Shown one piece after another: positions 1 through 5,312 of a stretch of 23,358 nucleotides of DNA. The notes below the pieces were generated by a model that had not been told where the DNA came from, did not search any database, and was given only the letters and a program-made list of their open reading frames with translations. Numbering within the stretch: the first letter of the stretch is position 1; each line of letters starts with the position of its first letter. Position numbers and translations under genes: made by a program. The DNA comes from Microcaldota archaeon (GTDB lineage: Archaea; Micrarchaeota; Micrarchaeia; Anstonellales; Anstonellaceae), in NCBI GenBank assembly GCA_026413805.1, contig JAOAKE010000001.1:1-23358 (forward strand), given 5' to 3'.

Positions 1-63
1 TTTGCAGTTGCGCCGCCCATATTAGGGCAGCTGATGAGCGGCTCGGGGACTATATCTTGCTAA
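1..63 (+). CDS. 3' end of a TrbC/VirB2-like small membrane protein (partial)
   Basis: The first frame is open from base 1 to a TAA at 61-63 and encodes 20 residues ending in Ser-Cys. This tail (APPILGQLMSGSGTISC) resembles the end of the complete small membrane protein encoded on the minus strand at 7,116-7,457 (APEILNILMSGVSTAC), including the LMSG core and the terminal cysteine. The fragment is therefore most simply the C terminus of a paralogue whose 5' part lies outside the window. In the complete copy this segment follows the second hydrophobic helix. Function is unknown; the family looks like the two-helix TrbC/VirB2 pilin class, an assignment resting on overall shape only. Confidence 0.6.
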   Translation, partial: FAVAPPILGQLMSGSGTISC

Positions 64-89
64 ATCAAACTAAGCCCAACTGGAATGAT

Positions 90-126
90 ATTTTTCCCTC
101 TTTTTGTTTTTTAATTTTCTTTTTCT
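90..126 (+). terminator. T-rich run, probable archaeal terminator overlapping the next promoter
   Basis: Directly after the partial gene the plus strand has several T runs (92-96, 101-105, 107-112, 115-118, 120-124). Archaeal RNA polymerase commonly terminates in such runs. The segment around 106-118 also contains TTTTTTAATTTT, centred about 26-28 nt before the ATG at 140, so it can also act as the TATA box of the next gene. Confidence 0.45.
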
Positions 127-139
127 ATGAAATGGCGAA

Positions 140-925
140 ATGGCAGCAGCTATTAAAAGCATTCTGCGAGCAGCACAAAACATGGCAATTGAATTTCATT
201 TTACCTCAAAACCCAAAATGAAAAGACCCGTTCTTATTGAGGGATTCCCTGGGCTTGGGCTGGTCGGGACCATCTCGGCAAGCTACCTTATAGAAAAGCT
301 CAAGATGGAGCCATTAGGCTATATAACAAGCGACCAGTTCCCGCCAATTGCAGCAGTGCACAACCACAGGCCGCTTTTCCCTGCTAGGATGTATTGGTCC
401 TCAAAATACGACATGGTAGTCTTTGTTTCTGAGTTTGTGATACCGATTGGGGCAGTAAATGAGCTTGCAGACAAGATATATGAATTTGCCCAAAAGAACA
501 AGGTGCAGAAGATAATTTCACTTGGAGGCATAACTATCAAGGGAGAGCAGGACACTGTTTATGCGATTTCTTCAAGCCCGAAGGTTTCAGAAAGGCTGGC
601 ACACATAAAAGGAGTTGAGCTTATCAAAGAAGGGGCAACCACAGGAGTGACTGGCATGCTTTTGGCAAAGGGCGCAATTGAGGGCTATCCTGTAGTCTCC
701 CTTCTTGCAGAATCGCAGGAGGGATACATGGACCCAAAGGCTGCGTCCATGGTGCTGAAAGTCTTGTCTGAGCTTTTGAACATAAGCATAGACACCACTG
801 CCCTTGAAGACGAAGCGAAGCTTATTGACGAGAAGGTAAAGAAGATAATGAACAAGGCAAAAAGCGCCCACAGCGACTACAAAAAAGCACAAGACGAGGT
901 AAGCCTGGGCCCGATGTATGGGTAG
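140..925 (+). CDS. PAC2-family proteasome assembly chaperone (PbaA/PbaB-like)
   Basis: A 261-residue protein of the PAC2 family, the archaeal counterparts of eukaryotic proteasome assembly chaperones 1 and 2, which help assemble the 20S alpha ring. The diagnostic EGFPGLGLVG segment is at residues 34-43, followed by the family's conserved SDQFPP block near 64-69. The last ~45 residues are charged and likely helical or coiled. The protein ends Pro-Met-Tyr-Gly, which fits the hydrophobic-Tyr-any (HbYX) pattern used by proteasome activators to dock into alpha-ring pockets. The ATG at 140 is favoured because an AT-rich TATA-like element lies about 26 nt upstream, fitting a leaderless message; the in-frame ATG at 182 is the alternative and would drop 14 residues. 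No proteasome gene is in the window. The family call is secure; the exact chaperone role is inferred. Confidence 0.88.
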   Translation: MAAAIKSILRAAQNMAIEFHFTSKPKMKRPVLIEGFPGLGLVGTISASYLIEKLKMEPLGYITSDQFPPIAAVHNHRPLFPARMYWSSKYDMVVFVSEFVIPIGAVNELADKIYEFAQKNKVQKIISLGGITIKGEQDTVYAISSSPKVSERLAHIKGVELIKEGATTGVTGMLLAKGAIEGYPVVSLLAESQEGYMDPKAASMVLKVLSELLNISIDTTALEDEAKLIDEKVKKIMNKAKSAHSDYKKAQDEVSLGPMYG

Positions 926-944
926 CGGCTACTCATTTTTGAGT

Positions 945-966
945 TGATATAATTGTTAAGGGTGGC
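945..966 (+). promoter_or_regulatory. sod promoter: TATA box followed by AATTGTTAAG element
   Basis: GATATAAT at 945-952 lies about 40 nt before the sod ATG, so transcription should begin near 975, leaving a short leader. The 10-mer AATTGTTAAG at 951-960 is also present at 10,306-10,315, in the palindromic element ahead of the suf regulator gene. It may be a shared operator half-site; this is inference from two occurrences. Confidence 0.4.
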
Positions 967-992
967 TAGGAAGATAAAATAGAGGTGATGTT

Positions 993-1598
993 ATGAAAGA
1001 ATACAAGCTACCTGATTTGCCATATCCGTACAATGCCCTTGAGCCGTATATAGACGAGGCTACCATGCGCCTGCACCATGACAAGCACCACCTTGCATAT
1101 GTGAACGGGCTGAACGCCGCAATCAAGAAGCTGGAGGAAGCAAGGGAAAAGGGAGACTTCTCAGCAATACGTGCTCTTTCAGGCCAGCTGGCGTTTCATG
1201 GCTCAGGCCACATAATGCACTGCATTTTCTGGGAGATAATGTGCCCCGCAAAGGAGAGCAAGGAACCAAAACAGGGCAAGCTCTATGAGAAAATAGTGGA
1301 GAGCTTTGGATCTTTTGAAGGCTTCAAGAAGCAATTTTCAGAAGCCGCAAAGGCAGTTGAAGGAAATGGCTGGGCTGTGCTGGCATATGAGCCTCTTGGG
1401 GACAGGCTGATTGTGCTTCAAGCTGAAAACCACCAGAAGCTGACCTTTCAGGGAAGCACCCCCCTGCTTGTCCTTGACGTTTGGGAGCATGCCTATTACC
1501 TAAAATACCAAAACAACCGCGCAGCTTATGTGGACGGCTGGTGGAACGTAGTAAATTGGAAGGAAGTAGAAAGGCGCTTCTTGTCTGCAAGAAAATAA
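993..1598 (+). CDS. sod: Superoxide dismutase (Fe/Mn family)
   Basis: A 201-residue cytoplasmic Fe/Mn superoxide dismutase, converting superoxide to oxygen and hydrogen peroxide. The four metal ligands are visible: His28, His76 (in HCIFW), Asp162 and His166 (in DVWEHAYY). The active-site position four before His76 is Gly72 instead of the Gln typical of E. coli Fe-SOD, and His147 (in ENHQK) sits where archaeal and mycobacterial enzymes carry a His in place of the usual Gln. Metal choice cannot be settled from sequence. A good ribosome binding site, GAGGTGA, precedes the ATG, so this message is leadered, unlike many neighbours. The gene ends two bases before the 3' end of the convergent tRNA-Leu. 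Its promoter shares a 10-mer with the suf regulator promoter. Confidence 0.96.
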   Translation: MKEYKLPDLPYPYNALEPYIDEATMRLHHDKHHLAYVNGLNAAIKKLEEAREKGDFSAIRALSGQLAFHGSGHIMHCIFWEIMCPAKESKEPKQGKLYEKIVESFGSFEGFKKQFSEAAKAVEGNGWAVLAYEPLGDRLIVLQAENHQKLTFQGSTPLLVLDVWEHAYYLKYQNNRAAYVDGWWNVVNWKEVERRFLSARK

Positions 1599-1614
1599 AG
1601 TGCAGGGGGCAGGA

Positions 1615-1650
1615 TTTTCACCAAACCGTTGTTGATTGCACATGGATTCA
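1615..1650 (-). other. tRNA intron 2 (36 nt, noncanonical, T loop position 59/60)
   Basis: This intron splits the T loop between A59 and T60. T-loop bases 54-57 (TTCA) pair perfectly with TGAA near the intron 3' end, leaving bulges A58-A59|T and A-A|T60 directly against the G53-C61 pair. Other cut sites two or three bases away give the same mature sequence because of the repeated A residues, but only this one yields a perfect 4-bp bulge-helix-bulge. The inner helix is weak (AATCC against GGTTT with one mismatch). The final exon is only 14 nt. Confidence 0.85.
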
Positions 1651-1681
1651 TTTGAACCTGCGACGGCCTAAGCCACCAGAT

Positions 1682-1733
1682 TGCCCATCACTCATTTGTG
1701 AAAGGCAAGGCGAGCCTTTGCGCTTGGCTAGAT
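1682..1733 (-). other. tRNA intron 1 (52 nt, position 37/38)
   Basis: This intron interrupts the anticodon loop at the standard archaeal site, after G37. The central helix pairs loop bases 32-35 (CTCA) with TGGG near the intron 3' end, with one G-U pair. The bulges are A36-G37|A and C-A|A38, exactly the 2+1 spacing the splicing endonuclease expects. The helix inside the intron just beyond the bulges is short (TC/GA). A stronger internal hairpin, AAAGGC/GCCTTT, lies in the middle. The genomic sequence directly after the 5' junction (TCTAG) partly mimics the true 3' stem (TCTGG). Confidence 0.88.
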
Positions 1734-1799
1734 CTTGAGTCTGGCGCGTTAACCAAGCTCCGCCACCCCTGCGTTTTTCTTCAGGTGGAATATGGAGAG

Positions 1800-1818
1800 A
1801 AGAAAATTTAAGGCAGTG
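1800..1818 (-). promoter_or_regulatory. Probable tRNA-Leu promoter (TATA-like)
   Basis: On the minus strand CCTTAAATTTTC lies about 35-40 nt before the tRNA 5' end, a plausible archaeal box A that would give a few-nucleotide 5' leader for RNase P to remove. Read-through from pheS, which ends 95 nt upstream on the same strand, is an alternative source of the transcript. Confidence 0.4.
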
Positions 1819-1867
1819 GCTTTCTGGGAAGATTTGCCAAAGCTGCAAAACGCCAAGATATTTTGCT

Positions 1868-3292
1868 TTAGGCTCGGTTGGGCAGCGAAGCTATTTTTTG
1901 CTTCCTGAGCCACCCGATATTGCTTTTATAAAAGTCGCGTATGTCCTCTGCTTCACTGAGGAGCATGATGGGGCGCTCAAGTGAAAGCCCCCATGCAAGG
2001 ACGGGATAGCGGTCGCAGAGGGTGATTGAGACCTCTGGGCGGAAGATGCCTGCGCCGCCTAACTCTATCCACTGCCTCTTTTTCTCAAAATACGCCATGA
2101 CCTGCAACGAAGGTTCTGTATATGGAAAATAAGAAGGCTCAAAGCGAATTTTTGGAAAGCCGAGCTTTCGGTAGAACTCCTTGAGGCAGCCTAAAAGATG
2201 GCGAAAGGTTGCCCCTTCCCAAACCACTATGCCTTCAACCTGGAAAAACTCTGCAAGGTGCTTGTAGTCTGTTGCTTCATTCCGATAGACCTTTCCTATT
2301 GAGAAGTATTTTTTTGGCGCTCTGCCTTGGCAGAAATTGTAAAGATAAAAGGCTGAAACAGCAGTGGTGTGAGTCCTTAGGACGGGCCTTGAGGCATTTT
2401 CGGGCATCCACTTTCCGCCCCACCATTTTTCATGCACCCTTTTGACCCTCTCGACAAGGGCGGCATCTGCTGGTAGGCAAGCTGTGCCTTTTAAATAGAA
2501 GGTGTCTGCGAGGTCTCGCGCAGGGTGGTCTTGAGGCTGGAAAAGGGCATCGAAATTCCAAAAAGAGGACTGGACCTCTTCCCCTTCCATCTCCTCAAAT
2601 CCCATTTCTGAAAATATTTCGGCTATCTTTTCGCGCATTCGCATGATGGCGTGCCTTTTTGCAACAAACGGAATTTCAACTGGCGCTGAAATGTCGTATT
2701 TTCTCAGGCGCGCCTCCCTCCAAGCGCCTGAAAGCAGCATCTGGCGAGTTAGGATGTTTGTCTGCCCGCTTTCAGACTCTGTTGGCAGCTGGGCAGATGC
2801 AGGCTCAATAAAAATTGTTGTTGCAGCAGAATGGCGGAGGAGCTTTCGCTTTGCCAAGATTTCTTCTGCTTGCGGCTCTATTTCTTCATTTGCAAGGGCC
2901 TTTTGAAGTGCAAGGCGCAGGCCATAGCCCTCGGGCCTGCAAATCGCACGCACTTCCCCTGCCTCAACTTTTACCCAGCCATTTTTTAATGCCCAAGGTA
3001 TCCCGACTGACCTTTCCTCCTGTGAAAGAGAAGAAAGCGGGCAAGTGGGCATCGCCTTCTGCGCCACCTTCTCCTCTGGAAAGCCCTCAGACAAAAAGCG
3101 AAGCCCTTCCTCTGTGATGATGGTGCCCTTTCTTTTTTCATGAGAAACTAACACGAGCCCTTTTTGGCGAAGAGACTCTGCAAAAGAGACCACGGAGGAA
3201 TGTGGCAGGCCTGCCTTTTGGGCTATCTCCTCTGAGGTCATCTTACCAGACAATACTGACAGGATTTTTGATTCAACTTGGTGGAGGCTCAT
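1868..3292 (-). CDS. pheS: Phenylalanyl-tRNA synthetase alpha subunit
   Basis: A 474-residue alpha chain of the heterotetrameric PheRS, which charges tRNA-Phe. The first ~70 residues form winged-helix-like DNA-binding-fold modules, as in archaeal and eukaryotic alpha chains. The class II catalytic core follows: HPARDLADTFYL, motif 2 around YRNEATDYKHLAEFFQVEG, the phenylalanine-pocket segment GGAGIFRPEV, and motif 3 in WGLSLERPIM. Length and order are normal for archaea. The ATG at 3,292 follows the stop of the upstream exported-protein gene by 10 nt, with a GGGG run ahead of it, so the two are probably one transcript started near 4,157. The beta subunit gene is not in this window, so the two chains are encoded apart here or beyond its ends. 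Confidence 0.96.
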   Translation of the reverse strand: MSLHQVESKILSVLSGKMTSEEIAQKAGLPHSSVVSFAESLRQKGLVLVSHEKRKGTIITEEGLRFLSEGFPEEKVAQKAMPTCPLSSLSQEERSVGIPWALKNGWVKVEAGEVRAICRPEGYGLRLALQKALANEEIEPQAEEILAKRKLLRHSAATTIFIEPASAQLPTESESGQTNILTRQMLLSGAWREARLRKYDISAPVEIPFVAKRHAIMRMREKIAEIFSEMGFEEMEGEEVQSSFWNFDALFQPQDHPARDLADTFYLKGTACLPADAALVERVKRVHEKWWGGKWMPENASRPVLRTHTTAVSAFYLYNFCQGRAPKKYFSIGKVYRNEATDYKHLAEFFQVEGIVVWEGATFRHLLGCLKEFYRKLGFPKIRFEPSYFPYTEPSLQVMAYFEKKRQWIELGGAGIFRPEVSITLCDRYPVLAWGLSLERPIMLLSEAEDIRDFYKSNIGWLRKQKIASLPNRA

Positions 3293-3302
3293 TTTTGTCC
3301 CC

Positions 3303-4157
3303 TTAAGGCTTTATCTTGTTGAAGCTCAAAATAGAAGCAACTGCGACCACGATGAGGATTATTGCGGCAATTCCCTGTTCGCCGCTAAAGAACTTTACAA
3401 CTGCCCGCTGAAGGGTGGAGAAAAACTCAAGCACCTCGGTTTCAAGGGGGAATTCTATCTCGTAGCTGAACCTAAATTCTGACAAGGTGTCGCCCTCCCA
3501 CTCAAATACCCTTTTTTTTCCAATATAATACGGCAGGCCTGCGGCTTTGTCATAGCGGAAGTTGTCTGTTTCATCTTTAAGGTTTTGCGGCACTGTGGAG
3601 AAATATATCTTTTCTGCGGCCTGTGGGATAGAAATGGATATTTTTGTCCCTTTGGGGAGGACCAAATCGCCTGTCTTTGTCTGCTCAAAGGACAGGACTT
3701 CGCGAACAAGGGAGTAGGCGCTTGTGCGAGGCTTGTACCTTTCTACCTTGACAAGACCTGAGCCATTAGAAGATGCAACGACTGAATAGTCTATCCTGAC
3801 TGTTGCAAGGCAGGTGTCTATAAATGAGTTGCAGGTATGAACTGACTCTGGGATAACTCGCAGGTTTGTTATCTCGGCATTTGCGCGGCTTATGTGGTGC
3901 CTCATCTCTGCAAGGTTGGTCCTTTCCTTCCAGGTTGCAAGGTCATTGTAAACCGATCTGGTGGTTTCATAAAGCTCTCTTGACTGGGAACCGCTTATCA
4001 ACAAATCCAGCCTTTCTTCAACATGGGCGCTGCCATCTTCATTTATGTTGATTGAAACCACCAAGGAGCGCATGGAAAAGTCTGCGGCCGGCAAGCTGGA
4101 AAAGAGAATGGCAAAAATAAGCAGCCTTTCAGCGGCTATGCGCTGCGTCGCTCCCAT
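3303..4157 (-). CDS. Exported protein with C-terminal membrane anchor, unknown function
   Basis: A 284-residue protein I do not recognise firmly. An N-terminal signal-like hydrophobic stretch (about residues 10-25, LLIFAILFSSLPA) is followed by a beta-rich extracellular region containing NINEDGSAHVEERLDL. This is the kind of opening seen in DUF2207-like and other archaeal surface proteins with repeated beta sandwiches, which is only a resemblance. A C-terminal helix (IAAIILIVVAVASIL) and a short basic tail would anchor it outside-in. A single cysteine pair, Cys-Asn-Ser-Phe-Ile-Asp-Thr-Cys, could form a disulfide. I chose the ATG at 4,157, not the longer frame reaching 4,532, because the extension lies antisense to the divergent gene and upstream of the TATA element centred ~26 nt before 4,157; an ATG at 4,178 would overlap that TATA. 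pheS follows on the same transcript. Confidence 0.6.
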   Translation of the reverse strand: MGATQRIAAERLLIFAILFSSLPAADFSMRSLVVSININEDGSAHVEERLDLLISGSQSRELYETTRSVYNDLATWKERTNLAEMRHHISRANAEITNLRVIPESVHTCNSFIDTCLATVRIDYSVVASSNGSGLVKVERYKPRTSAYSLVREVLSFEQTKTGDLVLPKGTKISISIPQAAEKIYFSTVPQNLKDETDNFRYDKAAGLPYYIGKKRVFEWEGDTLSEFRFSYEIEFPLETEVLEFFSTLQRAVVKFFSGEQGIAAIILIVVAVASILSFNKIKP

Positions 4158-4175
4158 GATTTTTCTTTCGGCCGA

Positions 4176-4190
4176 CATATATTTAAAGCT
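4176..4190. promoter_or_regulatory. Shared bidirectional TATA element
   Basis: ATATATTTAAAG reads as a TATA box on both strands (minus: CTTTAAATATAT). Its centre, about 4,184, is 26 nt from the ATG at 4,210 on the plus strand and 26-27 nt from the ATG at 4,157 on the minus strand. Both genes are therefore predicted to start transcription at their own start codon, as leaderless messages from one element. There is no room for two separate promoters in the 52-bp gap. Confidence 0.6.
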
Positions 4191-4209
4191 GAGGAGCAAA
4201 AAGTGGATC

Positions 4210-4881
4210 ATGAGGTCTATAAAATACCTTGGCCATAACTGCTTTGAGGTAAGGCTGGGGCAGATAGTATGCTTATTCAACCCTGTAGTTTCCGACTCTA
4301 TAGGCGGTGCGGCTAGGCTGCAAAAGTCCGGTCTTAACGCCAAGGCGGTGCGCGAATGCGACCTTATATTTTTGTCAAATGAGGAGGCAGGCAACTGCGA
4401 ACCTGAAACTGTGAAGGAGATAAACGAAAGGACCTTTGCAAAGGTGGTTGCGCCCAAGCCTGCCCTTGCAAAAATCGATGTTGCCGACCGCTTCAAAGTA
4501 GATGTAAGGATTGGAGACAGGTTTTCAGTCAAAGGAATTGATGTGGAGGTAATAAAGGCAGTGCACCCACAGGCGCAGTACCCTGTGGGCTACTTGATAA
4601 AAGGCGAGGGGCTGGCAGTTTATCATGCAGGCGACACTTATTCTTTCACTGACATGGGAAAGATAATGTGCGATGTTGCAATAGTGCCAATAGGCGGCGG
4701 CTCGGTGATGGACCCATTCGCAGCCAACATCGCTGTAAAGGAGATGAGGCCAAAGGTAGCCATCCCTATGGGCTATAACACAACTGAAAAAAATAGGCAG
4801 GACCCAAACGAATTTATTCTTGACCTTGGGGAAAGAACTAAAGGCGTGGTCCTGAAAATTGGGCAGGAAATGCGAATTTAG
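4210..4881 (+). CDS. Metallo-beta-lactamase-fold protein (UPF0173/UlaG-like) with lost metal ligands
   Basis: A 223-residue MBL-fold protein of the Lactamase_B_3/UPF0173 type. The family scaffold is clear: opening LGHNCFEV, the FNP strand, VGYLI, YHAGDT, the DVAIVPIGG strand and the IPMGYNT/DPNEF ending. However the zinc motif HxHxDH, expected after DLIFL, is replaced by Ser-Asn-Glu-Glu-Ala-Gly-Asn (residues 56-62), and the last His ligand (normally IPMHYNT) is Gly188. His119 and Asp142 remain. With four or more ligands gone, ordinary two-metal hydrolase activity is unlikely; a binding or structural role is an inference. The ATG at 4,210 is chosen for the family-typical N terminus and the TATA 26 nt upstream; the longer frame from 4,045 is antisense to the neighbour. 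A leadered gene with a strong ribosome site follows 22 nt downstream. Confidence 0.85.
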   Translation: MRSIKYLGHNCFEVRLGQIVCLFNPVVSDSIGGAARLQKSGLNAKAVRECDLIFLSNEEAGNCEPETVKEINERTFAKVVAPKPALAKIDVADRFKVDVRIGDRFSVKGIDVEVIKAVHPQAQYPVGYLIKGEGLAVYHAGDTYSFTDMGKIMCDVAIVPIGGGSVMDPFAANIAVKEMRPKVAIPMGYNTTEKNRQDPNEFILDLGERTKGVVLKIGQEMRI

Positions 4882-4903
4882 ATGTATAGAAGGAGGTGTA
4901 TAG

Positions 4904-5299
4904 ATGATAACTGGGATTAAGATAAACAAGATAGAGGCGGTTAAGAAAAAGGATGAGGAAGTGACTGGGCTGAATGTAAATATAACTGTTGAGGATGTAT
5001 CCATCAAGGGAAACGAAATAGGCATAAGCTTCAATTATGTTGTCAGCTACCTTGAAGGGGTTGGGGAGCTGAAAATGTCAGGCAGCTTAAGCACAAAGGA
5101 AGATGCGCGCGTATGCAAGGAAACTGCTGAAAGGTGGGAAAAGGAAAAGCGGCTTCCGGATTCCCTTGCTGAAATGGTCCTCAATGCCATAAATTATGCT
5201 TGCAGCACAAATGGAGTATTGGTAGTTAGGGCGATAAACCTAACTCCACCGATTGTCCCGCCAAGAATCCAGCTGGCTTCTTCGCCCTCAAGAAGTTAG
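4904..5299 (+). CDS. Small conserved archaeal protein, possibly SecB-like
   Basis: A 131-residue soluble protein with no membrane segment. The first ~60 residues alternate like beta strands (TGLNVNITVEDV, IGISFNYVVSYL, GELKMSGSLST), then a helix (KEDARVCKETAERWEKE), a second helix (SLAEMVLNAINYACS), and a proline-rich end (NLTPPIVPPRIQL). A strand sheet followed by a helix and a proline-rich tail is reminiscent of SecB-type chaperones, for which distant archaeal relatives exist; this is a shape-level guess. A strong Shine-Dalgarno, AGGAGGTG, lies about 6 nt before the ATG at 4,904 and fixes the start. It lies 22 nt after the degenerate MBL gene and is probably co-transcribed. It converges on the antiporter, 13 nt away. 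Confidence 0.6.
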   Translation: MITGIKINKIEAVKKKDEEVTGLNVNITVEDVSIKGNEIGISFNYVVSYLEGVGELKMSGSLSTKEDARVCKETAERWEKEKRLPDSLAEMVLNAINYACSTNGVLVVRAINLTPPIVPPRIQLASSPSRS

Positions 5300-5312
5300 T
5301 ACAGGCAGGGAG

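Larger units (their letters stand above)
1601..1772 (-). tRNA. tRNA-Leu (anticodon CAA) with two introns
   Basis: Read on the minus strand, three exons (1734-1772, 1651-1681, 1601-1614) join into an 84-nt tRNA. The acceptor GCAGGGG pairs perfectly with CCCCTGC, with A73 as discriminator and no encoded CCA. The D arm has a GCG/CGC stem and a loop with GG. The anticodon stem CCAGA/TCTGG encloses the loop CTCAAGA, giving anticodon CAA at 1735-1737. A 14-nt variable arm contains GGC/GCC. The T stem GCAGG/CCTGC encloses TTCAAAT. The long variable arm with A73 is the leucine pattern in archaea (serine has G73). It decodes UUG. Both splice junctions form a 4-bp helix between 3-nt bulges, the bulge-helix-bulge cut by archaeal tRNA endonuclease. 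A T-rich stretch within the 3' end of sod may terminate it. Read without introns, only the 5' half looks like a tRNA. Confidence 0.93.

Noticed and set aside
1640..1772. Intronless tRNA at the anticodon-like sequence
   Set aside because: Without intron removal the 3' acceptor and T stem do not pair; the correct 3' end is at 1,601-1,613 once both introns are spliced.
4158..4532. N-terminal extension of the exported protein frame to 4,532
   Set aside because: It lies antisense to the conserved MBL-fold gene, would move the signal peptide more than 120 residues into the protein, and starts upstream of the shared TATA element.
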